Positions 6,781-13,482 of a stretch of 13,482 bases of DNA are shown one piece after another (position 1 is the stretch's first letter; the number at the start of each line of letters is the position of its first letter). Location of the stretch: assembly GCA_964343305.1 (NCBI GenBank), contig CAYFJO010000290.1, positions 1-13,482 on the forward strand, given 5' to 3'. The notes under the pieces were generated by a model. The model saw nothing but the letters and a program-made list of their open reading frames with translations, searched no databases and was not told the DNA's origin. Made by a program: the position numbers and the translations under genes. The stretch comes from CAYFJO01 sp964343305. Its GTDB lineage: Bacteria; Planctomycetota; Planctomycetia; Pirellulales; Pirellulaceae.

Positions 6781-7929
6781 ATGACCAACAATGACCATCT
6801 AAACATCCTTGTCATCGAAGACAGCCCGACGACCATGAAGATGGTCGAGATCTGGCTTGCCGACGGACTTGATTCGTCGTATTCAATGAAGCCCGCGGAG
6901 GATTTGGCCGACGGACTGAAGATTTTGGCCGAAGACGACATCGATGTGATTGTCCTGGATCTAAACCTTCCCGATAGCGAAGGGTTAAATACCTTCTATG
7001 CAGTTCGCAACAAATGTGGCGAAGTCCCAATCGTCATCATGAGCGGCGATCGAGACGAAGAGAAGGCAGTCACTGCGGTCCGCGAAGGTGCCCAGGACTA
7101 CGTGCTGAAAGGTACCATTGATTCGAATCAGTTGACCCGGCCGCTGCGATTTGCAATTGAACGAACGAGGCGTCAGCGTGCAGAGCGAGAATTGCGGAAG
7201 ACTCAGGAGCAAGTCTTTCTCGCACGAGTCGTACAACAGGGATTGTTCCCCGACGACGCGACGGGGATTCCCGGTCTCGACATGGCGGGACGATGTGAGC
7301 CAGCCGAATCCACTGGCGGTGACTATTATGACTTCGTTCCGATGTTTGGCAATAAATGGGGAGTTGTTGTCGGCGACGTCAGCGGTCATGGGTTGCCTGC
7401 CGCACTGTTCATGATTGGTGCCCGCGCCGTTTTGCGTGCTCTAACGACATCGTTCGGCGATGTGGGTGTGATCATCAATCGCATGAATCTTGTCCTCGAA
7501 AACGACTTGGCGGAAAAAGGCAAATTCATGACGTTGTGCCTGTTGCGTGTCGATCCGCAAGGAAAGTCATTGCGATTTGCCAGCGCGGGGCATCCAGGAT
7601 TCATTTTCGATTCCGCAGGTGAATTGAAAAAGATTCTCGAAGCGGACTATCCGCCGATTGGCGTTGTACTTGATGCTGAATTCGGAAGTTCGTCTGACAT
7701 CAATCTGGATTCAGGCGATCTGCTGTTGTTACACACGGACGGCGTGACCGAATATGTCAACGGTTCCGACGACATGTATCCAAGACAACGATTGCATGAT
7801 GTCATCAAGAATCATCGACATGTGAGCGCGCCGGAGATTGTGGACGCTGTGTTCGAGGATCTTAAGAGCTTTGCGGACGGCGCCGTGCAAGAAGATGACA
7901 TCACAGTCGTCGTGGTGAAGTGTGAGTGA
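6781..7929 (+). CDS. Response regulator receiver fused to PP2C-type (SpoIIE/RsbU) serine phosphatase
   Basis: 382 residues. Residues 8-125 form a receiver domain: acidic pair E13/D14, phospho-acceptor D60 in VIVLDLNLP, switch Ser88 in IVIMSGD and Lys110. A charged helix (about 126-155) is likely the coiled-coil linker that transmits receiver state in RsbU-like proteins. Residues 165-381 form a PP2C/SpoIIE phosphatase with metal-binding motifs GGDYYD (D181), GDVSGHG (D199), SAGHPG (268-273), HTDGVTE (D320) and EDDITVVVV (D372/D373); all look intact. It probably dephosphorylates a phosphorylated STAS antagonist, most simply the adjacent one, when its receiver is phosphorylated. HsbR of Pseudomonas is a known relative in architecture, but no kinase domain is present here. 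The receiver's kinase could be the CheA expected for the downstream chemosensory genes. Confidence 0.93.
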   Translation: MTNNDHLNILVIEDSPTTMKMVEIWLADGLDSSYSMKPAEDLADGLKILAEDDIDVIVLDLNLPDSEGLNTFYAVRNKCGEVPIVIMSGDRDEEKAVTAVREGAQDYVLKGTIDSNQLTRPLRFAIERTRRQRAERELRKTQEQVFLARVVQQGLFPDDATGIPGLDMAGRCEPAESTGGDYYDFVPMFGNKWGVVVGDVSGHGLPAALFMIGARAVLRALTTSFGDVGVIINRMNLVLENDLAEKGKFMTLCLLRVDPQGKSLRFASAGHPGFIFDSAGELKKILEADYPPIGVVLDAEFGSSSDINLDSGDLLLLHTDGVTEYVNGSDDMYPRQRLHDVIKNHRHVSAPEIVDAVFEDLKSFADGAVQEDDITVVVVKCE

Positions 7930-8124
7930 GTTTACGACTACCGCCGAGTTCAATTGAAACGATTGTGTCGAGTTTGACGGCACAACAACGACGAAAGTGG
8001 AGCGGTCGTCAAAAGATAGTTAGAATGAAACTTTGAGATTACTTTTCTTAAGTCACTTATCTCGTTGCGACGTTTCGTACGGCTTTCGCAAGCGATGTTG
8101 TGCAGCTCATTGAGCGAGTGGCCA
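7930..8124. other. 195-base gap between the partner-switch pair and the chemosensory genes
   Basis: I see no gene or strong terminator. A TAGAAT at 8021-8026 resembles a -10 box but lacks a good -35. Whether the STAS/PP2C pair and the che genes form one transcript cannot be settled from this sequence. Confidence 0.4.
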
Positions 8125-8595
8125 ATGCAGTTGGAAATCCTGGTGTTTGAAATTGAAGGACAGCAGTTCGCTGTGCCATCGGCGGACGCTGTGGAAGTGT
8201 TGCGCGCCGCCACCGCATCGCCCTTGCCGCAAGCGCCACCGAACATCGACGGAGTATTGAACATCCGTGGGCGAGTCGTGCCTCTTTTCGACACGCGTGG
8301 CATGCTCGATTTGCCACAACGCGAAATGCGGCACACGGATCACTTGATCATCGTGCGTGCCGAAGACCAGCAAATCATGTTGCGCGTTGATCGTGCCATC
8401 GATTTGATCCATTTGGAATCGGACGATGCAACAGCGGCTGAGTCCGGTGCGGGCGAAAACCTGGTCAGGCATGTCGCCAAGACATCGATGGGGCTGATCT
8501 ACGTAATTGATACAAAGCGACTACTGTCTGCTAACGACATGTCGTCGCTTGTGGGAGTCCTGGCTCAACATTCCGCAACCGAGGTAACTGCATGA
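8125..8595 (+). CDS. cheW: CheW-like chemosensory adaptor protein (first copy)
   Basis: 156 residues from ATG 8125; earlier in-frame TTG 8065 and ATG 8095 would add sequence absent from CheW proteins. The CheW fold begins at once with EILVFEIEGQQFAVP (4-18) and continues with the signature GVLNIRGRVVPLFDTRG (43-59), then HLIIVRAEDQQIMLRVD (73-89). CheW couples chemoreceptors to CheA kinase in membrane-associated arrays. The length is that of a single-domain CheW, equivalent in position to WspB in Wsp-type clusters. It follows the receiver-PP2C gene by 195 bases, so it may have its own promoter, and its end overlaps the cheR start by four bases (ATGA), which indicates coupled translation. Confidence 0.9.
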   Translation: MQLEILVFEIEGQQFAVPSADAVEVLRAATASPLPQAPPNIDGVLNIRGRVVPLFDTRGMLDLPQREMRHTDHLIIVRAEDQQIMLRVDRAIDLIHLESDDATAAESGAGENLVRHVAKTSMGLIYVIDTKRLLSANDMSSLVGVLAQHSATEVTA

Positions 8596-10055
8596 GTGAT
8601 TCTGCGCGGCAAGACGCGGAGTATGAATTGGTGATGCGGTTACTCAATGCGCGCACCGGCCTGAGGTTTCGCGAAGATCAACGCGACTCGGTTCAAAAGG
8701 GAATTGCGAGGTCGATGGAACGGGCCAACGTGGCGAGTATCCATCAGTTTGCCCACCAGTTGGAGCACGACGCACAAGTGCTGGATGATCTCGTCGTCGA
8801 GCTAACGGTTGGCGAAACTTATTTCTTCCGCGAGCCAAAGCAAATCAATTGCCTTGAGACCGAGATCATTCCTGAAATTCAACAACGCCGCGGACTTGAT
8901 CACACGATTCGAATTTGGTGCGCCGGATGTGCTTCGGGTGAGGAACCTTACTCGGTCGCGATGCTTTGCGAAACCGCGGGAATCAGTCGCCGAACGCATA
9001 TTCTTGCGACCGACATTTCGACCGAGGCGCTCGCCAAAGCTCGCGAGGCATCCTATCGCCAGTGGTCGTTGCGAGGAGACTGCGCGGAGCGTGCGAGACC
9101 TTATCTGCGATTTGAAAGTGACGTCTACGGACTCGACCCTGCGATCCGCGATCAAGTGCAATTTGAGTTCTTGAATCTGGCGATGGACGTCTATCCGTCT
9201 TATGTCACTGGGACAATGGGGCTCGACGTGATCTTGTGCCGCAATGTCATGATCTATTTCGACCACGAAACAATTCGCGAAATCGCGCGTCGATTCTTTC
9301 ATTGCCTGGCACCTGGTGGTTGGTTGATTACCGCATCTGGCGATCCACCACTGAGTGGCTACGCGGATTTTGAAAGTGTCGCGACTACGGCAGGTTATTT
9401 CTATCGGCGACCATTGCGCAAAGAAAGTACGGCCCAGCCCGAAGTATCGCAAGTGTCCCGTTGGTTCCGATTAGATGAGCCCGCGGCACCAACCGATCAA
9501 GATCAAACAGCGGATGAATTCAAGCCGCCGGGTGCAAAGTCGTCGCCCACGACCATATCGGCTGCGTCTGTTGTTGAGCAAGCGCGAGACGCTCTCGAGC
9601 AAGGTTTGTACGACCGCGCTGCCGAATTGACCAAGGACCTCACTTCGCACGCCGAGGCATGTGTGCTGCACATCAAGGCGCTGGCCAACATTGACACGCT
9701 AAGTGCCGTGAAAAAGTGTTCCGAGGCGACGGAGCATCACTCGGTTTCGGCGGAATTGCACTACTTGCACGCCGTCTTGCTGATGGAAGTGAATCACGAT
9801 GAAGAGGCGCTGCAGGCGGCCCAGCGAGTTGTGTTCCTCGACCGTTCATTGTCCATTGCTCACTTTACACTCGGATCGATCTTGCAGCGACGCGGATCGT
9901 TAGATGACGCACGCCGTCATTTTCGCAACGCTTGCAACCTATGTCAGCAGCGTCCGCCGAACGAAGTGGTTGGATTGTCTGAAGGTGAAACTGCCCAGCA
10001 GTTGGCGGAAGCTGCCGCCGCACACTTAACGAGCATCGAAGCCGCGATGAAGTGA
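8592..10055 (+). CDS. cheR: CheR-type chemoreceptor methyltransferase with C-terminal TPR repeats
   Basis: 487 residues. The start overlaps the cheW stop (ATGA), and GAGG at 8581-8584 with a seven-base spacer supports it. Residues about 12-70 are the helical CheR N-domain. The S-adenosylmethionine methyltransferase core follows: LTVGETYFFRE (71-81), IWCAGCASGEEPYS (108-121), ILATDIST (137-144), LDVILCRNVMIYFD (211-224) and LAPGGWLI (239-246). A polar linker (about 272-324) leads to TPR-like helical repeats (about 325-452). CheR methylates glutamates of chemoreceptors for adaptation. The TPR extension is the arrangement of WspC and FrzF-like proteins, where it may serve protein-protein contact. 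It is the third plus-strand module, between the two CheW genes, as in Wsp operons. Confidence 0.93.
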   Translation: MSDSARQDAEYELVMRLLNARTGLRFREDQRDSVQKGIARSMERANVASIHQFAHQLEHDAQVLDDLVVELTVGETYFFREPKQINCLETEIIPEIQQRRGLDHTIRIWCAGCASGEEPYSVAMLCETAGISRRTHILATDISTEALAKAREASYRQWSLRGDCAERARPYLRFESDVYGLDPAIRDQVQFEFLNLAMDVYPSYVTGTMGLDVILCRNVMIYFDHETIREIARRFFHCLAPGGWLITASGDPPLSGYADFESVATTAGYFYRRPLRKESTAQPEVSQVSRWFRLDEPAAPTDQDQTADEFKPPGAKSSPTTISAASVVEQARDALEQGLYDRAAELTKDLTSHAEACVLHIKALANIDTLSAVKKCSEATEHHSVSAELHYLHAVLLMEVNHDEEALQAAQRVVFLDRSLSIAHFTLGSILQRRGSLDDARRHFRNACNLCQQRPPNEVVGLSEGETAQQLAEAAAAHLTSIEAAMK

Positions 10056-10062
10056 TTGGTTG

Positions 10063-10097
10063 GATTGGCGAATGGCGATTGGTGATTTTTGATTGGG
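10063..10097 (-). repeat. Heptanucleotide repeat array A-left (five units, minus orientation)
   Basis: Five consecutive 7-base units GATTGGC, GAATGGC, GATTGGT, GATTTTT, GATTGGG. Another GATTGGT at 10054-10060 begins inside the cheR stop codon, two bases out of register. Units are the reverse complement of the GGMAATC type seen downstream, so this array faces array A-right across the cheW2 start codon. Confidence 0.75.
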
Positions 10098-10109
10098 CGA
10101 AAACAAGAC

Positions 10110-10745
10110 ATGAACGAACGAGAAAACAAATCGGCAATCGAAAATCGGCAATCGAAAATTGGCATCGATTGGCAAGCGATCAAAGAACGGCTCGCTCGTT
10201 CGCAAGCCGCGTTGACGGCCGTCGAACAACTTTCGCCCGAAGAAGCCCGGGCCTTAATGGATCGGCGCGCGGAGTTGCTGGCACACGTTCCCGAACGAGC
10301 GCCGGACACAAGTGAAGTGCTGGAAGTGATGACGTTTCGATTGGGCGACGAGCGAGTGGCGATTGAGACGCGTTTTATCCACGAGGTAACCCTGCCGAGT
10401 GATGTGACACCGCTTCCAGGCGGCCCTGATTTTCTGCTGGGGCTGACAAATCTGCGCGGCGAAGTGACGGCGGTCATCGATCTGCGACAGTTTCTGGGCA
10501 TTACGACGGCAGTGCCGAGCGAGAATCCGCAAGTGCTCGTGCTTGGCGACGAACACATCCAATTCGGCATCGTTGCTGATGCCGTAAACGAAGTGCAGGT
10601 CCTGCGGATCGATGAGATCCTCGATCCACCGGGATCCATTGCCGGCGTCAGCGCCGAGTGTTTACGCGGAGTGACCAGCGACGCGCTGATGGTGCTCGAT
10701 GGCCAAGTATTGATACAAGACGAACGATTGTACGTCGATTGCTGA
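10110..10745 (+). CDS. cheW: CheW-like adaptor with N-terminal extension (second copy, WspD-like)
   Basis: 211 residues from ATG 10110. The N-terminal 65 residues are an extension: residues 6-17 are encoded by the heptamer repeats, then a helical stretch (DWQAIKERLARSQ, LSPEEARALMDRRAELLA) resembling the extension of WspD-type CheW proteins. The CheW domain (about 69-205) contains VMTFRLGDERVAIET (73-87) and the signature GLTNLRGEVTAVIDLR (111-126). It probably links the receptor to CheA alongside, or in place of, the first CheW. No good ribosome binding site precedes the ATG; GGGCG at 10095-10099 is too far, and the start lies in the loop of a possible repeat hairpin. The start is therefore less certain, but the conserved extension rules out a start inside the CheW domain. 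Confidence 0.88.
   Translation: MNERENKSAIENRQSKIGIDWQAIKERLARSQAALTAVEQLSPEEARALMDRRAELLAHVPERAPDTSEVLEVMTFRLGDERVAIETRFIHEVTLPSDVTPLPGGPDFLLGLTNLRGEVTAVIDLRQFLGITTAVPSENPQVLVLGDEHIQFGIVADAVNEVQVLRIDEILDPPGSIAGVSAECLRGVTSDALMVLDGQVLIQDERLYVDC
10126..10160 (+). repeat. Heptanucleotide repeat array A-right (five units), inside the second cheW
   Basis: Units ACAAATC, GGCAATC, GAAAATC, GGCAATC, GAAAATT lie head to tail within the first codons of the second cheW and encode roughly residues 6-17. With array A-left, units at 10077-10097 can pair with 10133-10153 at most positions, giving an imperfect hairpin that encloses the start codon at 10110. Confidence 0.75.
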
Positions 10746-10817
10746 TTTCCAATCGGAGAAAGAAAAGTGAAACGAACAGAATTGAAGCCACGATTTGCAC
10801 TCTTCAAATCAACCATC

Positions 10818-10852
10818 GGCATTCGGCAATCGGCAATCGGCAATCGAAAATA
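10818..10852 (+). repeat. Heptanucleotide repeat array B (five units) immediately before the chemoreceptor gene
   Basis: Units GGCATTC, GGCAATC, GGCAATC, GGCAATC, GAAAATA. Two further degenerate units (TCAAATC, AACCATC) precede them at 10804-10817. The array ends three bases before the receptor ATG at 10856, filling the place where a Shine-Dalgarno sequence would normally lie. Confidence 0.8.
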
Positions 10853-10855
10853 TCA

Positions 10856-13372
10856 ATGAACGATATTACCAAGAAACTTTCGCTCCGTTGGCAAATCTCC
10901 ATTTTGATGGCAGTCGCCCTCATCCTGTCGCTGGTCATCATAGGATATTTTACTTTTCAGCAGAGTCGCAGTGTGGTCATCGAGCAAACCAAAGATTCCA
11001 TGATGGCGAAGACGAACGAGGCAGCGGCACGTGTCGAGCAGCTCCTCTTGGCGACGCGCGCTGATGCCGTTGCGACGCCCAATTTCCCACCGATTCCCGG
11101 CATGATTCGTTGCTGGGACAACAACGGTCAAGATCCTGTTCAAACGGATTCGACAACCGAACTCTGGATCGACCGGCTGCGCAACATCTTGCGCGAACAG
11201 ATGAAAGTTCACAAGATTCGCCTGTATTGCGATGTCTTCAACGACCAACGTGAGCCGGTCATGCGAGTGACTCGCGAGGGAAATGTAATTGTGCTTCAAA
11301 CAACCAACTTGGATGCTGCACCGGAAGCGACGACCGAGTTTTTTGAAAAAGCCAAGGACCTCAATGAGCCCAAGGACGTTTGGAAACCGCGACCGATCTA
11401 CGTTTCACCGATGACGTTGTCTGGCAAAAAGCCGATCGTGCGAGTCTGCCGGCCGTTTTTCCAGAAGGGCAAGAACGGAGTGTCCGGCGAATTCCGTGGC
11501 GTGTTCGTAATTACGCTGGATGGTGAAAAGATATTACAGCACGCCGCCGATGCGATTGGTGTCGACACCTCGCGGTTGGCGAATTCCGAGGAACAAACCC
11601 GCAGTATCTGGACTGACATCATTGACGAAAATGGAGTGTACCTTCACTGCGAAGATAAAGATTCGCCGACGTTGTTCAGTAATAAAGACGAGGACAACTA
11701 CGAAGCAAAGAAACCAGTTCGAGCGAAGCTATTGAAGCAAAGCGAACCAGAATTTGACACATACAAAAGTTATATCGCTGGCAACGAACGAAGTGGCGCC
11801 TCGCTGATCGCGACCTACAAAAAAGTCTATTACAACAAGCCTGAAGACGACCAAAGATTTTGGGCGATTGCGACGAACGAAACGAGTGATACAGCACTGG
11901 CACCCGTGCATGAATTGGGACGCGGTTATTTGTTGCTTGGTCTACTGGTTTTGGTCGGTGCCGGCATTGTCACTTTCTTCGCCGCCAGCGGCCTGACGTC
12001 ATCACTGAAAACTCTGGCCGACGTGGCCGACGAAATTGCGGGCGGCGATCTGAACGCCGAGTTGCCAAATGTGCGGCCCATCGGAGAAGTCGGCAAGCTT
12101 CATGATTCCTTCCGATCGATGACCGAAAACTTGCGGACGACGATCGAAAACGTCCGTGATCAGAAGGCACGCACGCAAGCTATCCTCGATTCGACCGCCG
12201 ATTCGATTGTGACGATCGACGAGCGAGGAAACATCCTCTCGTCGAACGTGGCCACGGATCGGATTTTTGGCTGCACGAAGGAAGAGATTGCCGGACGCAA
12301 GGCTTCGGTTTTGGCACCCGCACTTTGTAACGAAGACGCCCATTATGACAATGGCGATCTCGCCCTGGGCGAGACTCGATCGCTCGGCCCAGAATCGGAA
12401 GTGCACGGCACGCGGCAGGACGGAACAAGGATTCCCATCGCACTGCGCGTTTATGAAATGAACTACGGTGGCGAAAAGCTCTTTATCGCCACCATGCGAG
12501 ACATCACCGCGCGTAAACACGCCGAAGAAGAACGCGCAAGATTGTTCGACGCAATTCGTGATGCCGTACATCGATTGGCCACCGCAAGCCAGCAAATCCT
12601 GTCGACCACCAGCCAGCAGGCAGCCGGTACGCAACAACAAGCAACCAGTGTTTCCGAAACTGTCGCGACGGCCGAAGAAATTGCCGCAATCGCCAAACAG
12701 TCCGTCCAGCGCGCCGACGAGGTCGCCGAATCGGCTCGACAAACCGGCCAAGTTGGCAGCGCCGGACGTGATGCGATCGAAGAGTCGATTCGAGCCATGC
12801 AAGACGTCAAAGAACAAGTCGAATCGCTGGCCGAGAACATCCTGTCGCTCGCCGAACGGGCTCAAGCGATCGGTGAAATCACTGCGACCGTCAACGACAT
12901 TGCCGAGCAAAGCAACGTGTTGGCACTGAACGCCGCGGTCGAAGCATCGCGCGCCGGCGAACACGGCAAAGGTTTTGCCGTCGTTGCATCCGAAGTCAAG
13001 TCGCTTGCCGAACAGTCGAAGAAAGCCACGGCCCAAGTTCGGCAAATTCTTGGTGAAATCCAGCAGGCCACCAACAACGCTGTCTTGTCGACCGAACAGG
13101 GAACACGTGCCGTGACCTCGGCCAACGAAGTGATCGCCAAAGCAGGCGAAACGATCAACGCCCTGGCCTCGACCATCGCTGCATCGGCCAAGACCGGAAC
13201 TCAAATCGCAGCATCGGCCAACCAGCAAGCGGCCGGAGTGGAACAACTGCACGACGGAATTAGAAACATCGACAACGTCACGCGACAAAACCTGGAAGCC
13301 ATTCGACAAGTCGAAAACGCCGCACAGAATTTGAACGCCTTAAGTAACGAGTTAGCGAGCCTTGTGAATTGA
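10856..13372 (+). CDS. Methyl-accepting chemotaxis protein with large periplasmic sensor, HAMP and PAS domains
   Basis: 838 residues from ATG 10856; an in-frame ATG at 10658 lies inside the preceding cheW and is rejected. TM1 is about 14-34 and TM2 about 357-379. The roughly 320 residues between them form a periplasmic sensor of dCache-like size and pattern. HAMP follows (about 380-433, with ADEIAGGDLNAELP), then a PAS domain (about 438-552: ILDSTADSIVTIDERGNI, IFGCTKEEIAGR, ATMRDITARKHAEEE). The cytoplasmic signalling coiled coil (about 555-838) has the conserved hairpin IAEQSNVLALNAAVEASRAG to EVKSLAEQS (682-721). Equal arms of about 19-21 heptads suggest a class near 40H. It would gather an extracellular signal and possibly an internal one, and control CheA through the two CheWs. 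There is no C-terminal NWETF-like CheR tether. No Shine-Dalgarno is visible before the ATG. Confidence 0.92.
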   Translation: MNDITKKLSLRWQISILMAVALILSLVIIGYFTFQQSRSVVIEQTKDSMMAKTNEAAARVEQLLLATRADAVATPNFPPIPGMIRCWDNNGQDPVQTDSTTELWIDRLRNILREQMKVHKIRLYCDVFNDQREPVMRVTREGNVIVLQTTNLDAAPEATTEFFEKAKDLNEPKDVWKPRPIYVSPMTLSGKKPIVRVCRPFFQKGKNGVSGEFRGVFVITLDGEKILQHAADAIGVDTSRLANSEEQTRSIWTDIIDENGVYLHCEDKDSPTLFSNKDEDNYEAKKPVRAKLLKQSEPEFDTYKSYIAGNERSGASLIATYKKVYYNKPEDDQRFWAIATNETSDTALAPVHELGRGYLLLGLLVLVGAGIVTFFAASGLTSSLKTLADVADEIAGGDLNAELPNVRPIGEVGKLHDSFRSMTENLRTTIENVRDQKARTQAILDSTADSIVTIDERGNILSSNVATDRIFGCTKEEIAGRKASVLAPALCNEDAHYDNGDLALGETRSLGPESEVHGTRQDGTRIPIALRVYEMNYGGEKLFIATMRDITARKHAEEERARLFDAIRDAVHRLATASQQILSTTSQQAAGTQQQATSVSETVATAEEIAAIAKQSVQRADEVAESARQTGQVGSAGRDAIEESIRAMQDVKEQVESLAENILSLAERAQAIGEITATVNDIAEQSNVLALNAAVEASRAGEHGKGFAVVASEVKSLAEQSKKATAQVRQILGEIQQATNNAVLSTEQGTRAVTSANEVIAKAGETINALASTIAASAKTGTQIAASANQQAAGVEQLHDGIRNIDNVTRQNLEAIRQVENAAQNLNALSNELASLVN

Positions 13373-13436
13373 CGATTTTTCGATTGCTAATTGCCGATTT
13401 GATTTTCTCGATTGGCAATTGGAAATCGGAAATCGA
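13373..13436. repeat. Long imperfect inverted repeat after the chemoreceptor stop
   Basis: The inner stem pairs 13389-13398 with 13411-13420 (ten pairs, one G-U) around a 12-base loop. It extends outward through 13381-13388 with 13421-13428 (one mismatch) and, with a bulge, towards 13373. It starts directly after the TGA and is built from heptamer-type units in inverted orientation. There is no clean downstream T-run, so it may attenuate transcription or stabilise the 3' end, and need not be a true terminator. Confidence 0.65.
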
Positions 13437-13448
13437 CAATCGGAAATC
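13414..13448 (+). repeat. Heptanucleotide repeat array C (five units) before the next gene
   Basis: Units GGCAATT, GGAAATC, GGAAATC, GACAATC, GGAAATC follow without gaps and end two bases before the ATG at 13451. The same family as arrays A and B, at a third consecutive gene junction. Confidence 0.8.
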
Positions 13449-13450
13449 TC

Positions 13451-13482
13451 ATGATGGACAAACACGAACGTGCCAAACGCCT
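13451..13482 (+). CDS. Start of a further gene, cut by the window edge
   Basis: Two consecutive ATG codons are followed by an open frame reading MMDKHERAKR to the end of the window. GGA at 13442-13444 within the last heptamer could serve as a weak ribosome binding site. Ten residues are too few to identify the product. By position in a Wsp-like cluster a CheA histidine kinase or CheB would be expected, but that is only inference. Confidence 0.4.
   Translation, partial: MMDKHERAKR

Noticed and set aside
10126..10160. Possible CRISPR-like array
   Set aside because: The units are seven bases long and contiguous, with no spacers and no cas genes nearby.
10658..10855. N-terminal extension of the chemoreceptor frame by 66 residues
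   Set aside because: It overlaps the end of the second cheW and crosses repeat array B; the natural N-terminus with a basic start and TM1 begins at ATG 10856.
12002..13309. A 435-codon open frame on the minus strand opposite the chemoreceptor signalling region
   Set aside because: It is antisense to an unmistakable receptor coiled coil. Its composition mirrors the repetitive Ala/Gln/Glu codons of the sense strand and it shows no domain motifs.

Overview
The window looks like a chromosomal segment of a planctomycete (Pirellulales-like). This is inferred from gene content, not from a phylogenetic marker. One half encodes a set of exported proteins typical of that phylum: a sialidase-like protein, a LamG protein, and an FAD-dependent oxidoreductase with a golvesin-type tail. 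The other half is a chemosensory cluster joined to a STAS protein and a receiver-PP2C phosphatase. Shine-Dalgarno use is mixed: clear at some starts and absent at others.

Left block (1-5822). At the left edge, on the plus strand, is the C-terminal end of a small protein, apparently frameshifted. It converges, with two bases between stops, on a minus-strand run of four genes that all encode exported products. In transcription order these are: the FAD-dependent oxidoreductase (5822 to 3693); a LamG protein with seven beta-propeller-like repeats inserted in the LamG fold (3687 to 1999); a short fragment of a class II glutamine amidotransferase with its own signal sequence (1942 to 1562); and a five-Asp-box sialidase-like protein with a twin-arginine signal (1473 to 277). 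The first two are five bases apart and probably translationally coupled.

Divergent spacer (5823-6419). No convincing gene lies here. It holds a possible sigma70-type promoter, a perfect 8-bp inverted repeat just downstream of it, and a 13-bp direct repeat with a 30-bp period just before the STAS gene.

Right block (6420-13482, all plus strand). The order is STAS antagonist, receiver-PP2C phosphatase, a 195-base gap, CheW, CheR with TPR repeats, a second CheW with an N-terminal extension, a PAS-containing chemoreceptor, and the first codons of another gene. The CheW/CheR-TPR/CheW/receptor set resembles Wsp-type (alternative cellular function) chemosensory systems. My working model is that a CheA outside the window phosphorylates the receiver-PP2C protein, which then dephosphorylates the STAS protein in a partner-switching circuit. 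The CheA and the anti-sigma-type kinase are not visible here.

The most unusual DNA feature is a family of degenerate heptanucleotide repeats (consensus near GGMAATC). They occupy the last three gene junctions of the chemosensory cluster, sometimes as inverted arrays able to form long imperfect hairpins, and at one site run into the coding sequence of the second CheW.
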